A stretch of 64,000 bases of DNA from CAZBUB01 sp964494985 (GTDB lineage Bacteria > Desulfobacterota > Desulfovibrionia > Desulfovibrionales > Desulfothermaceae): contig CAZBUB010000001.1 in NCBI GenBank assembly GCA_964494985.1, positions 75,377-139,376 of the forward strand, in the 5' to 3' direction. Under the pieces are notes generated by a model, which saw only the letters and a program-made list of their open reading frames with translations, did no database searches and was not told the origin of the DNA. Positions 1 to 9,109 of the stretch are shown one piece after another. Positions within the stretch are counted from its first letter, which is position 1; each line of letters begins with the position of its first letter. Both the position numbers and the translations under genes were made by a program.

Positions 1-1655
1 TTGCGCAGGGGCGCAACCCTTTCCCTGGCCACCACTTTGTGTCCGATGCAGGCCTGGATGATAACCTCAAAGAGCTGCCTGGGTATCAGCTGCTTTAGTT
101 TCTGGGCCAGCTTCCTGCCCTGGTAATAGGCCTTCTCCCGGTGCACAATACAGGACATGGAGTCCACTGGTTCGGCGTTGATCAAAATATCCAGACGCAC
201 TAAGTCTGCAGGGAAAAAGCCTATAAGCTCGTAATCCAGGGAGGCATAACCTCGGGTCAGGGATTTAAGCTGGTCAAAGAAGTCAAAGACTATCTCTGCA
301 AAGGGCAATTCGTAGGTAATGATCACCCTGGAGGAGGTCAGGTAGCGAAGATCCTTTTGTGCTCCCCTTTTCTCCTCGCATAACGTCAGCACGTTACCCA
401 CGTATTCGTTGGGCACATGAATTTCCATGCGCACATAAGGCTCTGCAATGCTCTCCAGATCCTGGGGGTCCGGAAGCAGGCTGGGATTGTCCACCTTTTG
501 CATCGTACCATCCTTTCTATAGGCCTGGTAGATCACTGAAGGCGCGGTGGCGATGAGCTCGGCCTGGAATTCCCTCTCCAGTCGCTCCTGGATGATATCC
601 ATGTGCAAAAGGCCTAAAAAACCGCACCTGAACCCAAAACCCAAGGCTTGGGAGGTTTCAGGATCAAAGCTAAAAGAAGTGTCATTGAGCTGCAGGCGTT
701 CCAGGGCCTTTTTAAGAGGGTCATACCTGGCTGGCTCTGTAGGATATAGACCACAAAAGACCATAGGCTGAATTTTTTTAAAGCCAGGACAGGGCTGACC
801 CACAGGTCTGGAGCCCCAAGTGATGGTATCTCCCACCCGAGCTTGGCTCAGGTCCTTGATGTTGGCGAACATGAAACCTACTTCTCCGGGGCCTAACCAC
901 TCCACCTGCTGAGGATTGGGGGAGAAGACTCCTAGGCTGTGGATCTCGAACTCCCGCTGATTGGAGAACATCATAATTTTCTGGCCCTGCTGCATGAACC
1001 CGTCAAAAATCCTGAACAGGACCACTACTCCCTGGTAGGGATCATACCAAGAGTCAAAGATCAGGGCCTTTAAAGGTTTGTCCAGCTCGCCTTGGGGCTT
1101 GGGGATCTGGCGCACAATCCTCTCCAGGACCTGTGCTGTGTTATGTCCGGTCTTAGCGCTGATCTGCAGGATGTCCTCGCAGTTCAGGCCGATGGCCTCC
1201 TCGATATCTTGAATGATCAGCTCAGGTTCTGCTCCGGGAAGATCTACCTTGTTTAAAACTGGAATGATTTCCAGGTCGTTATCCAGGGCCAGGTAGACAT
1301 TGGCCAGGGTCTGAGCCTCTACTCCCTGGGAAGCGTCTACCAAGAGCAGGGCTCCTTCGCAGGCAGCCAGGCTCCTGGAAACCTCGTAGTTGAAGTCCAC
1401 GTGGCCAGGGGTGTCTATCAAGTTCAGGATATAGTCTGCGCCGTCTGCAGCCCTGTAAGGCAAGCGCACTGTCTGGGACTTGATGGTGATGCCCCGTTCT
1501 CGTTCTAGATCCATGCGATCCAGGAACTGCTCCTTCTTGTCTCTACCGCTGACCAGACCGGTAAGCTCCAGGAGACGATCTGCAAGGGTGGATTTGCCGT
1601 GATCTATATGGGCTATGATGCTGAAGTTGCGAAGCTGTCTTTTTTCCGGCCGCAT
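1..1655 (-). CDS. lepA: Elongation factor 4 (LepA), partial at 3' end
   Basis: Ribosome-associated GTPase of the EF-G-like family that back-translocates or remodels stalled ribosomes. My translation from the ATG at 1655 gives the G1 motif AHIDHGKST (residues 15-23), DTPGHVDF from residue 81 and NKVD at 135-138, followed by the LepA-specific regions including FGFRCGFLGLLHMDI. About 551 codons are visible; the family is near 600, so roughly the last 50 residues lie outside the window. AGGA stands 4 bases before the start. It lies 119 bases downstream of the phosphorylase gene on the same strand. Identity is very secure; only the end is missing. Confidence 0.96.
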   Translation of the reverse strand, partial: MRPEKRQLRNFSIIAHIDHGKSTLADRLLELTGLVSGRDKKEQFLDRMDLERERGITIKSQTVRLPYRAADGADYILNLIDTPGHVDFNYEVSRSLAACEGALLLVDASQGVEAQTLANVYLALDNDLEIIPVLNKVDLPGAEPELIIQDIEEAIGLNCEDILQISAKTGHNTAQVLERIVRQIPKPQGELDKPLKALIFDSWYDPYQGVVVLFRIFDGFMQQGQKIMMFSNQREFEIHSLGVFSPNPQQVEWLGPGEVGFMFANIKDLSQARVGDTITWGSRPVGQPCPGFKKIQPMVFCGLYPTEPARYDPLKKALERLQLNDTSFSFDPETSQALGFGFRCGFLGLLHMDIIQERLEREFQAELIATAPSVIYQAYRKDGTMQKVDNPSLLPDPQDLESIAEPYVRMEIHVPNEYVGNVLTLCEEKRGAQKDLRYLTSSRVIITYELPFAEIVFDFFDQLKSLTRGYASLDYELIGFFPADLVRLDILINAEPVDSMSCIVHREKAYYQGRKLAQKLKQLIPRQLFEVIIQACIGHKVVARERVAPLR

Positions 1656-1661
1656 AAGGTC

Positions 1662-1775
1662 CTATTGAGGATTTAGTATGGTTTTTTGTTGCTGCCGGGT
1701 TAAAGCAGTTTGTTGCTGTCCAAGCAGTTTTTTATTTTGGACTTCCAGCCGAGGCAGCTCCATTTGTTTGCCCAT
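1662..1775 (-). CDS. Possible 37-residue Gln-rich small protein
   Basis: A short open frame fills the gap between the phosphorylase stop and the lepA start. Its ATG overlaps the phosphorylase stop as TAATG, which would allow translational coupling, and its TAG ends 6 bases before the lepA ATG. The peptide is rich in Gln and Lys (two QQQ runs). The DNA contains a diverged direct duplication of about 25 bases (TTGTTGCTG...AAGCAGTTT twice), so the Gln runs may simply come from the repeat. I recognise no family. It may be only spacer. Confidence 0.2.
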   Translation of the reverse strand: MGKQMELPRLEVQNKKLLGQQQTALTRQQQKTILNPQ

Positions 1776-3937
1776 TAAAGCACCCAGGGATCTCTTACTT
1801 CTGTCTGCAGGGCGTGCTGGTAGAATTTATGGAAATATTCCTTAACCATCCTGCGGGCGGAGAATGCAGGAGCTACGCTCTTGATGGTTTCCTTCATGAT
1901 CCTGACCCATTCAAAAGGGGTGCCGTCCTCGCCAGCCTGATAATAGGCAGGGATGAGCTTGCTCTCCAGGAGTTGATATAGTTCCTCTACATCTTCCTGA
2001 TCCCTATGAGGGGAGGGGTCTTCCCGGCCAAAGGCCCAGCCGTTCTTGCGGTTGAAGCCTTCCAGCCACCAGCCATCCGGAATGCTGAGATGGGGGACTC
2101 CGTTGATAGCTGCCTTCATTCCGCTGGTGCCACAGGCCTCCAAAGGGGGCTGCGGATTATTCAGCCAGACATCCACCCCATGCACCAGATACTGGGCAAG
2201 CTGCTCGTTATAGTTCTCCACAAAAGCGATCCTGCCGCTTAGCTCAGGGCTTCGGGCTAGGTGGTAGATGCGCTGGATAAGTCTTTGTCCGGCTTCATCA
2301 GCTGGATGGGCCTTGCCGGCAAAAATGATCTGTACAGGCCGCCAGGGGTGATTGAGAATGCCTTTCAGCCTCTCCAGGTCGGAGAAGATCAAATCCGCTC
2401 GCTTATAGGTGGCGAACCTGCGGGCGAAGCCCAGGGTGAGCACTGCTGGGTCCAGCATGGTACCCTGGGCCATGATCTGACCGGGATCAGTCTGTCCCGA
2501 GCTCCAACGGGATTTAGCTCGGTGCCGGATGTAGTTAAAGAGCTTTAATTTGAGCCAGTAATGTGTCTGCCAGAGCTCTTTATCCGGGATTTCCTCTATA
2601 AACTCCCAGATTGCTGGATTGTCATGGGCATTGAGCCAACCTTGGCCGAAGTGTTTGTTGAATAACAGCCTGATTTTAGGTTCCAGCCAGGTAGGTAAAT
2701 GGACTCCGTTGGTCACGTAGTCTATTGGGATGTCCTCTTGAGGCAGACTAGGCCATAGGGATTGCCACATTTGTCTGGTGACCTGGCGGTGTTTTTTGCT
2801 TACAGCATTGGCTTGGCCTGAGAGGTTGAGGGCCAAGACAGTCATGTTGAATCCGGCCTGGGGATTATCAGGATGCCGGCCTAAATCCAGGAATTCCTCC
2901 CTGCTCAGACCCAGTCTGGGCCAGTAGGCCTCAAAATACTTTTCGATCAGCTCGAAAGGAAAGACATCATGCCCGGCAGGCACAGGTGTGTGGGTAGTGA
3001 AAAGACTCATCTCCTTGAGTTGTTCTCGGGCCTGCTGGAAATCCTGGCCTTGTTCCACCAACTCTCGGATCTTTTCCAACAGGGCAAAGGCGGCATGGCC
3101 TTCGTTTAAATGCAACAGGCAATAGTCCTGGCCTAAAGCCTTTAGCATCCTGGAGCCACCAATGCCCAGGATGATCTCCTGTAAAAGCCTCTGCTTGTGG
3201 TCGCTGGTGTAAAGTCTCTGGGAGATGCCCCGGATCCATGGTTCGTTTACTTCCAGGTCAGTATCCATGAGATACAAGGGCACCCTGCCCACGGCCACCT
3301 TCCAGATACCCACCTGTACCGGAGTATGATTAATAAAGGGCACTGGCACCTGCAGCTGTTCCCCGCTTCCTGTAAGCAGTCTGCTGATGGAAGCAGCCTC
3401 CTTGTCCACCTCTTGGGTGTAGTTCTCCTGCCAGCCGTCATGGCGCAGGACCTGATAGAGATAGCCAGCCGGGTACATGAACCCCACAGCCACCAAGGGC
3501 ACCCCCAGGTCACTGCATTCCTTGAGATGGTCTCCAGCCAGAAAGCCCAAGCCTCCAGCATAGAAGGGCAGGGAATGGTGTAAGCCATACTCTGCAGAAA
3601 AGTATGCTATCGGCAAGGGCCTATCTTGCTCGGGACTATCTGGAGTCCGAATCTGAAGCTCCTGCATGTACCTGCGAAAATGGTACATAACCAGGTCATA
3701 GTGGGTCAGATAGTGCTTGTCCTGGGCTGCGCTGCTGAGTACCTCCTGGGGGATAGATTTGAGCATCAAATCAGGGTTATGACCACTTTCTTTCCAGGTT
3801 TGCCTGTCCAGCATCTTAAATAGCATCCTGGCCTGGGGGTTCCAAGACCACCAAAGGTTTTCCGCTAGCTCTCCCAGGCCTTGCAGCCTTTCAGGCAGGC
3901 CAGGAAAATTGTTGTTTTTTTGTATGTATGTCTTCAC
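1775..3937 (-). CDS. glgP: Alpha-glucan (glycogen/maltodextrin) phosphorylase
   Basis: Releases glucose-1-phosphate from alpha-1,4-glucans by phosphorolysis in the cytoplasm (GT35 family, PLP-dependent). The 720-residue protein is the shorter alpha-glucan phosphorylase type with a DUF3417-like N-terminus (LAENLWWSWNPQA). The PLP site GTSGMKA lies at 603-609 with the likely Schiff-base Lys at 608. Other family motifs are LNEGHAAFA, FTTHTPVPAGHD and GFARRFATYKR. Starts at ATG 3937. No glycogen synthase or debranching gene is adjacent, so the gene is not in a glycogen operon here. Confidence 0.95.
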   Translation of the reverse strand: MKTYIQKNNNFPGLPERLQGLGELAENLWWSWNPQARMLFKMLDRQTWKESGHNPDLMLKSIPQEVLSSAAQDKHYLTHYDLVMYHFRRYMQELQIRTPDSPEQDRPLPIAYFSAEYGLHHSLPFYAGGLGFLAGDHLKECSDLGVPLVAVGFMYPAGYLYQVLRHDGWQENYTQEVDKEAASISRLLTGSGEQLQVPVPFINHTPVQVGIWKVAVGRVPLYLMDTDLEVNEPWIRGISQRLYTSDHKQRLLQEIILGIGGSRMLKALGQDYCLLHLNEGHAAFALLEKIRELVEQGQDFQQAREQLKEMSLFTTHTPVPAGHDVFPFELIEKYFEAYWPRLGLSREEFLDLGRHPDNPQAGFNMTVLALNLSGQANAVSKKHRQVTRQMWQSLWPSLPQEDIPIDYVTNGVHLPTWLEPKIRLLFNKHFGQGWLNAHDNPAIWEFIEEIPDKELWQTHYWLKLKLFNYIRHRAKSRWSSGQTDPGQIMAQGTMLDPAVLTLGFARRFATYKRADLIFSDLERLKGILNHPWRPVQIIFAGKAHPADEAGQRLIQRIYHLARSPELSGRIAFVENYNEQLAQYLVHGVDVWLNNPQPPLEACGTSGMKAAINGVPHLSIPDGWWLEGFNRKNGWAFGREDPSPHRDQEDVEELYQLLESKLIPAYYQAGEDGTPFEWVRIMKETIKSVAPAFSARRMVKEYFHKFYQHALQTEVRDPWVL

Positions 3938-4016
3938 GCTATCTTCTCCTTTTTGGCCCAGCCTTGGAAATGAACTAGGGCAAGATGTGGTTTATTAACA
4001 GGCTCCAGGTTCCGGG

Positions 4017-5471
4017 TCAACACATTGAGCCTTGCAGGAATCTTTGCCATTTTTGTCTTTCCCCCCAGGAAAAACCTCCTGGATAGCAGGGCCAGATAGA
4101 GCTGTTTTGACATAACGGCTCTTCTGCCAAGGGATAGGGGCTGTGTTCCTTGGCCTGTTCAAAAAGCTTGGTGCCTGGAATAGGGGAGTAATGGGCCAAT
4201 ATGGGTTGCACACAGCAGTCCTGGGCAAAGCGTATGGCCTGCTCTATCTCCTCTGGATCCTGTCCGGGCAGGCCAAAAAGGATGTAGGCCCCAACCTGTT
4301 GTGGCTTAAACTCTGCCTGGAAAAGTTTTTCTACAGCCTGGCTCCATTGTTTTTGGTTGAGCTTGGCATCCTTTCGTCTGGCAAAATCAGCCGTCTCCAG
4401 GCCCAGGCGTACAGTGCAAAGGCCTGCCTTTTGCAGGAAAGCGGGGAGCCTCCCCTGGAGATATCTGGCATGCATTGCATTAGGGGTGTGCAGTCTGGGT
4501 TTTTTCTGCATCCTGCCTATCTTGCCTAAGAATGGGATCAGCCACTGTTGGGGCTGACACAAAAGTGCGTCGTCATAAAATGCAAAGTCGTGCACTCCCA
4601 AGCTCATTTCTTGCACAAAGCTTTCCCAGATCCGCTCCAGACTGCTTTGGACAAAGCCTGGATAAATGCGGGAGGTTGCGCAGTAGGTGCAATCAAAAGG
4701 GCACCCCCTGGAGCCAAGAATAATGGAAAAATCCTTTTGGGGATACAGGTCTTGGGCCGGGTTTGGTTCATAAGTCGGGGCTTGCGGGCCTGGGTTACAG
4801 CCTGTCAGTCTCCAGAGCTTTTGCCAGTTTTCTTTTTCCTCCAAGGGGCCCTGCAGGACCAGATCCGAAAGGCTGTGTTTTTGGGCGTGCTCAGGGCAAA
4901 GGGTAGGGTAGAGCCCGCCCAAGATCAGAGGAGTTTTAGGCCAGATCCTGCGCAGCAGGCGCTCCATGCATAAGACTCCGGGATACCAGTAGGTCATCCC
5001 TGAGGTCAGCAAAATCAGGTCCGGCTTCGGCCGAAGCAGCCGCAGGGCATTGTCTACTGCTGAAAAGGGGAGCCCATAGCGGCTATAGCGCCTGGGAACG
5101 TCCTGCAGGACCCAAGGTTTTGGCAAGGGGGTCTTAGGGTAGTGTCCTGTGCCAAATTTTTGGGCCTTTGGCCAGCTTATATCCCTCCAAGTGGGATGCA
5201 GGCAATCCAGCAGGGCAACTTTGCACCCGGAGGAGCGCATCAGATCCAGGCAGATCAAGAGCCCGGCAGGTCTGGACCAGAGGTTGAAGGCGGCAAAATC
5301 GTATATCCAGGGGTTTATACCCAGGACATGGAGACCTGCGTGCTGGTTTTCAGTCTTGGATGATGTCCAGGTAATCTCTGGCCATTTGGGCAGTCGAGGA
5401 ATCTTTTTCCACCTCCAGGATACGTTGCAGCCAGAACTTGGCCTTTTTTGTATTGCCCAGTCTGAGCTCAT
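4017..5471 (-). CDS. B12-binding-domain radical SAM protein, unknown substrate
   Basis: Radical SAM enzyme with a cluster motif CxxxCxxC at Cys257, Cys261 and Cys264 (RGCPFDCTYC) and an N-terminal region of the cobalamin-binding type (VLGINPWIYDFAAFNLWSRP). The C-terminal part ends in a Cys-containing tail. The substrate cannot be told from sequence. The start is doubtful: the only canonical in-frame start upstream of the conserved core is ATG 5471, which makes the gene overlap the TPR lipoprotein gene by 122 bases. Initiation near that gene's stop (5350) would need a rare codon such as ATT. It follows the TPR gene on the same strand and may be coupled to it. Confidence 0.8.
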   Translation of the reverse strand: MSSDWAIQKRPSSGCNVSWRWKKIPRLPKWPEITWTSSKTENQHAGLHVLGINPWIYDFAAFNLWSRPAGLLICLDLMRSSGCKVALLDCLHPTWRDISWPKAQKFGTGHYPKTPLPKPWVLQDVPRRYSRYGLPFSAVDNALRLLRPKPDLILLTSGMTYWYPGVLCMERLLRRIWPKTPLILGGLYPTLCPEHAQKHSLSDLVLQGPLEEKENWQKLWRLTGCNPGPQAPTYEPNPAQDLYPQKDFSIILGSRGCPFDCTYCATSRIYPGFVQSSLERIWESFVQEMSLGVHDFAFYDDALLCQPQQWLIPFLGKIGRMQKKPRLHTPNAMHARYLQGRLPAFLQKAGLCTVRLGLETADFARRKDAKLNQKQWSQAVEKLFQAEFKPQQVGAYILFGLPGQDPEEIEQAIRFAQDCCVQPILAHYSPIPGTKLFEQAKEHSPYPLAEEPLCQNSSIWPCYPGGFSWGERQKWQRFLQGSMC

Positions 5472-6171
5472 TTTCTGCCAGCCTGAACAAAAGGCTTACG
5501 TTGTCCGGGAAGGCCTCTGCCGCCTGGCGCAGCCATTCCGTGGCCTTTTCCTTTTGGCCACGCTGCAGATGGATATCTACCAGCTGGTTGTAAGCTGGCA
5601 AATATCTCCAATTGAGCTCAACAGCCTTTTTTGCGAATTTCAGGGCCTTTTTCTGCTGGCTTTGCTTTTGATAAAGTTTGCTTAGATTGTAGGCAGGATA
5701 TTCTGGAGTTAAGTAGGTGTCCAGATCCAAGGCCTTCTGGAAAGAATTTTCAGCCCGGGAATATTCCTGGCAGGCCACCTGGGCCTGGCCCAAGTTGTTG
5801 AAAGCTTCCCCAAAGTCCGGCCTTAGCCGTACAGCTTCCTCTAGGTGCTGGATGGCTTTGGTGCAGTTGTCCATGGCGGAGTATGTAGCTCCCAGCAGGA
5901 AATGATACTCAGGATATGAGTCTGCCCTGTCTTGCAAAGGCAAAAGCTGGCGCAGGCTTTTCCTGGGCTCTTCATCTGTAAGGTGTGAGCTGGCCAGATC
6001 CAGATGGGCTTGAATGTCCCGAGGTGGAGATTTTTGGCTGCTTTTGCCTGTGGCGCAGGCCAGGAGCATGAAACTTAGCAAAAGCAACAGTCCCCAGCTG
6101 CAACAATTGGAGCTAGGTCCGGCTTCGGCATCAGCATACATATCTCGACAGAGCCATCCAGGCTTATGCAT
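5350..6171 (-). CDS. TPR-repeat lipoprotein (PilF-like)
   Basis: Predicted lipoprotein of 273 residues: a hydrophobic stretch ends in the lipobox LLAC near residue 39, after which come about five tetratricopeptide repeats (for example YHFLLGATYSAMDNCTKAIQ and AYNQLVDIHLQRGQKEKAT). TPR proteins of this size often act as pilotins or assembly factors (PilF/PilW type), but nothing nearby points to pili, so the role is open. ATG 6171 lies 1 base after the hisG stop; an internal Met at residue 11 would give a more compact signal peptide. Likely co-transcribed with hisG and the radical SAM gene downstream. Confidence 0.85.
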   Translation of the reverse strand: MHKPGWLCRDMYADAEAGPSSNCCSWGLLLLLSFMLLACATGKSSQKSPPRDIQAHLDLASSHLTDEEPRKSLRQLLPLQDRADSYPEYHFLLGATYSAMDNCTKAIQHLEEAVRLRPDFGEAFNNLGQAQVACQEYSRAENSFQKALDLDTYLTPEYPAYNLSKLYQKQSQQKKALKFAKKAVELNWRYLPAYNQLVDIHLQRGQKEKATEWLRQAAEAFPDNVSLLFRLAENELRLGNTKKAKFWLQRILEVEKDSSTAQMARDYLDIIQD

Positions 6172-6172
6172 C

Positions 6173-7054
6173 CTAAATCACCTTGTTCAGGGGGTATTCA
6201 ATGATGCCTTCCGCACCCATGTTCTGGAGTCTGGGAATGAGATCTCTGACTGTGGACTCTTCCACCACAATTTCCAGGGAGATCCAGCCGGAATGGTAGA
6301 GATCAGCCATAGTGGGCGAGGTCAGGCTGGGCAGGATCTGCAGCACCTGGTCCAGATCCTTTTTCTGGACATTCATCTTTAGGCCCACCATACGCTCCGC
6401 CTTGAGTGCGCCCTGGAGTAAAGTGGTCATTTGTTGGATCTTTTCTCGCTTCCAGGGTGTCTCCCAGGCTTGCGGACTGGCGATGATCTGGGTGGAGGTC
6501 TGCAAAAGCTCTGCTATAATGCGCAGGCCATGGGCCTTGATGGTGGTGCCGGTCTCTGTGACCTCCACGATGGCATCTGCAAGCCCGGAGACTACTTTGG
6601 CCTCGGTGGCACCCCAGGAAAACTCCACATCTACAGGGATTTCAGCACTCTGGAAGTATTTGCGGGTAAAGTTTTCCAGTTCAGTGGCGATCTTCTTTCC
6701 AGCTAGATCCTCTGGCCTCCTGTATGGGGAATCACCTGCTACAGCCAGCACCCAGCGCGCTGGACGGTTGCTGCTTTTGGAGTAGACCATTTCCGAGACT
6801 GTGACCACCTGGGCTTCGTTCTCCAGGATCCAGTCCTTTCCTGTCAGGCCCATATCCAGAGTCCCATCCCCTACATAAACAGGCATTTCCTGGGCTCGGC
6901 AAAGGCTGCACTGGATATGGGGGTCGTTGATATCAGGGAAGTAGTTGCGATGGTGGAGGTTGATTTTCCATCCGGAGTTGGCAAAAAGTTTTATTGTGGC
7001 ATCCTGCAGGGAGCCTTTGGGGATACCTAGCTTGAGTACATCTGTTTGGGACAT
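6173..7054 (-). CDS. hisG: ATP phosphoribosyltransferase, long form
   Basis: First committed step of histidine synthesis: joins ATP and PRPP to phosphoribosyl-ATP. The 293-residue length and the C-terminal ACT-like regulatory domain (from about residue 220, GLKMNVQKKDLDQVLQILPS) mark the long form that works without HisZ and is feedback-inhibited by histidine. The N-terminus LKLGIPKGSLQ and the segment GLADAIVEVTETGTT are typical. Its ATG follows directly on the hisI stop (TAAATG), so hisI and hisG are translated together; the rest of the his pathway is elsewhere. Confidence 0.96.
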   Translation of the reverse strand: MSQTDVLKLGIPKGSLQDATIKLFANSGWKINLHHRNYFPDINDPHIQCSLCRAQEMPVYVGDGTLDMGLTGKDWILENEAQVVTVSEMVYSKSSNRPARWVLAVAGDSPYRRPEDLAGKKIATELENFTRKYFQSAEIPVDVEFSWGATEAKVVSGLADAIVEVTETGTTIKAHGLRIIAELLQTSTQIIASPQAWETPWKREKIQQMTTLLQGALKAERMVGLKMNVQKKDLDQVLQILPSLTSPTMADLYHSGWISLEIVVEESTVRDLIPRLQNMGAEGIIEYPLNKVI

Positions 7055-7432
7055 TTATTTGTAGACCTCCTGGGGATCAAATATTTTAGGGGAGCATTCC
7101 TTAACTTGGTCGCCTTGAAGCTCCCGGAAAAAACAGCTTTTGTAGCCCTTGTGGCAGGCTGCGCCGCCGATTTGCTCCACCTGGAGCAAAATTGTGTCTT
7201 GGTCGCAATCCAGGCGCAAGGAGTGCACTCTCTGAACATGACCAGAGCTTTCTCCTTTTTGCCAGATCTTGTTTCTGCTGCGGCTGTAGAAATGGGCCTT
7301 TCCTGTGGCTCTGGTCAGATCCCAGGCCTGCCTGTTCATATAGGCCAACATAAGCACTTCCTGGCTCTGCACATCCTGGACTATAGCAGGCAGCAGGCCC
7401 TGCTCGGACTTTTTAAAATCTGGTTCCAGCAT
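7055..7432 (-). CDS. hisI: Phosphoribosyl-AMP cyclohydrolase
   Basis: Zn/Mg-dependent enzyme of histidine synthesis that opens the adenine ring of phosphoribosyl-AMP. It is 125 residues, the monofunctional form with no HisE domain. Visible signatures: MLAYMNRQAW, FYSRSRNKIWQKGE(S)SGH, the metal-binding LDCDQD and AACHKGYKSCF. I chose ATG 7432 because AAGGA lies 8 bases upstream and it begins just after the rlmN stop (7459); an in-frame ATG at 7588 would run far into rlmN. Organised as rlmN-hisI-hisG on the minus strand. Confidence 0.95.
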   Translation of the reverse strand: MLEPDFKKSEQGLLPAIVQDVQSQEVLMLAYMNRQAWDLTRATGKAHFYSRSRNKIWQKGESSGHVQRVHSLRLDCDQDTILLQVEQIGGAACHKGYKSCFFRELQGDQVKECSPKIFDPQEVYK

Positions 7433-7458
7433 GGTGTCTTCCTTGGTTGCGGCTCGGT

Positions 7459-8544
7459 TTATTTGCTTGGGGCAGCGTTCTTCGTTTTCGTATGTGTTGT
7501 GCAGTGTCGACTCTTTAATTGGCCACAGGCGGCTTGTATATCCCTGCCTTTGCTCTTGCGCAAGGTCACGGTCTGATTTTTTTGCCATAAAAAGCGTTCA
7601 AAGGCCAGGACCTGCTCTTGGGTTGGGGCTGCATATGGCAGCCCGTGTCCAGGGTTATAGGCGATCAAGTTCAGTTTGCAAGGCAAAACAGAGAGGATCC
7701 TGTTCAGCTCCCTAGCCTGTTGCAGACTGTCGTTCACACCTTGGATGAGTATGTACTCCAAGGTGATCCTCTCTCTCGGCTGCAGCTCAATTTTTTGCAG
7801 ATCATAAAGCAGCTCTGGTAAAGGGTACATCCTGGCTGCCCCAGGCATCAGCATTTGCCTTAAGCCCTGGTTTGGGGCATGTAAAGACAGGGCTAAAGAG
7901 GCCAGTCTGCTTTCAGTTAGCTCTTGCAGCCTGCCAGGCACACCCACGCTGGAGACAGTGGTTCTGCGTCTGGAAAAGCCTAAGGCCAGGGGGTCCCGGA
8001 TTATCTGGAGACTCTTTTGGACCTGCTCCCAGTTGAGCAGGGGCTCGCCCATGCCCATAAAGACGATATTGCGCAAAACAACGGTGTCTTGGCGCTGCTG
8101 CAGGAATATTCGAGCCTGCAGGATCTGGCCCAGGATCTCTGCTGCGCTCAAGTTGCGGCCCAGGCCCATTTGTCCTGTGCTGCAAAATGTGCAGCCCAGG
8201 CTGCAGCCAGCCTGGGAGGAGAGACACAGGGTGTAGTGGTCGCGCTCTGGGATGAGCACGCTCTCAATCAAAAGACCATCAGTTAATTCGAACAGGAACT
8301 TTACTGTGCCATCATGGCTGTGCAGGCACTTTTGCACTTTAGGAAGCTGCAGGCTGAAGTCCTGCTCCAAACTCTGCCGGAGAGCCCTGCTGACATTGCT
8401 CATGTCCTGGAAGCTGCAGGTATTCTTTTGCCATATCCAGTGCCATATCTGTCTGGCCCTGAAAGCCGGCTCACCCATCTGCTGCAGGAGTGTTTGCAAC
8501 TCCTGCAGGCTGAAGTTAAGCAGATTTTGTTTGCCAGAGCACAT
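7459..8544 (-). CDS. rlmN: Dual-specificity rRNA/tRNA adenine-C2 methyltransferase RlmN
   Basis: Radical SAM enzyme methylating C2 of A2503 in 23S rRNA and of A37 in some tRNAs, which supports decoding accuracy. 361 residues; the cluster motif is Cys114, Cys118 and Cys121 (AGCSLGCTFC), and the second catalytic Cys is Cys340 in IQAACGQL, the residue that carries the transient methyl adduct in this family. The GMGEPLLN motif is present. Starts at ATG 8544. The C-terminal tail is short and basic (HTKTKNAAPSK). Heads an apparent transcript with hisI and hisG. Confidence 0.96.
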   Translation of the reverse strand: MCSGKQNLLNFSLQELQTLLQQMGEPAFRARQIWHWIWQKNTCSFQDMSNVSRALRQSLEQDFSLQLPKVQKCLHSHDGTVKFLFELTDGLLIESVLIPERDHYTLCLSSQAGCSLGCTFCSTGQMGLGRNLSAAEILGQILQARIFLQQRQDTVVLRNIVFMGMGEPLLNWEQVQKSLQIIRDPLALGFSRRRTTVSSVGVPGRLQELTESRLASLALSLHAPNQGLRQMLMPGAARMYPLPELLYDLQKIELQPRERITLEYILIQGVNDSLQQARELNRILSVLPCKLNLIAYNPGHGLPYAAPTQEQVLAFERFLWQKNQTVTLRKSKGRDIQAACGQLKSRHCTTHTKTKNAAPSK

Positions 8545-8722
8545 ATGTTTCTTTGACTTTTTGCCTTAATGCTCCAGGCAAAATGGGAGGTTTCCTTGAT
8601 TTCGCTTGTATTGATGACGAAAATAACGGCAAAATCACAGCAGGGCAGGAGCAGGGGGCTGTCTTGCGCGGCAAATAAATTCCTGAACCAGGCCTTCTGA
8701 ACCAGAAGGCCAGGGTTTAGGC

Positions 8723-8935
8723 TCAGGAAAATCCTGCAGCAGGGCTGCATCCAGAAGCTCCAGCATCAGCTGCGGACTTGGAGCTGCCCGTCTTGCCTTT
8801 GGCAGCAGAAGGCAGCTGTCGCACCTGCTTGCTCTGACACCGGGGACAGGTTACATTGCACAGCCCTTGTCGGCTGCTGAGCAGCTCTTCGAATTGCAGA
8901 TTGCAGTCTTGGCATTGGAAATCATACAGGATCAT
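8723..8935 (-). CDS. FmdB-type zinc-ribbon protein
   Basis: Small 70-residue protein with two Cys pairs (Cys8/Cys11 and Cys30/Cys33; FQCQDC and TCPRC) that form a zinc ribbon, followed by a Ser/Ala/Gly-rich tail. This matches the FmdB putative regulatory family (the CxxC...CxxC type with a Ser-rich end). The molecular role is not established. It starts at ATG 8935 and lies 178 bases upstream of rlmN on the same strand; I saw no clear terminator between them. Confidence 0.85.
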   Translation of the reverse strand: MILYDFQCQDCNLQFEELLSSRQGLCNVTCPRCQSKQVRQLPSAAKGKTGSSKSAADAGASGCSPAAGFS

Positions 8936-9109
8936 GTGCTTTATCCTCCTTGTTCCAGAGAGTTTTAAAGGCCACTTTTAGGGGAAAGCTGGCCATGATG
9001 TTTATAGTGCTTATAATGGGCAGTTTATGAGCCATGTCAAGATCGATTTTGGAAAGTCCATCTCGTTGGGGCCTGTTTGCGGATTGTCGGAAAAAAGAAG
9101 TGGCTGGAT

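Noticed and set aside
2007..2017. GAGGGGAGGGG as a third copy of the dispersed repeat
   Set aside because: It is inside glgP coding sequence and lacks the flanking CGAT units; chance.
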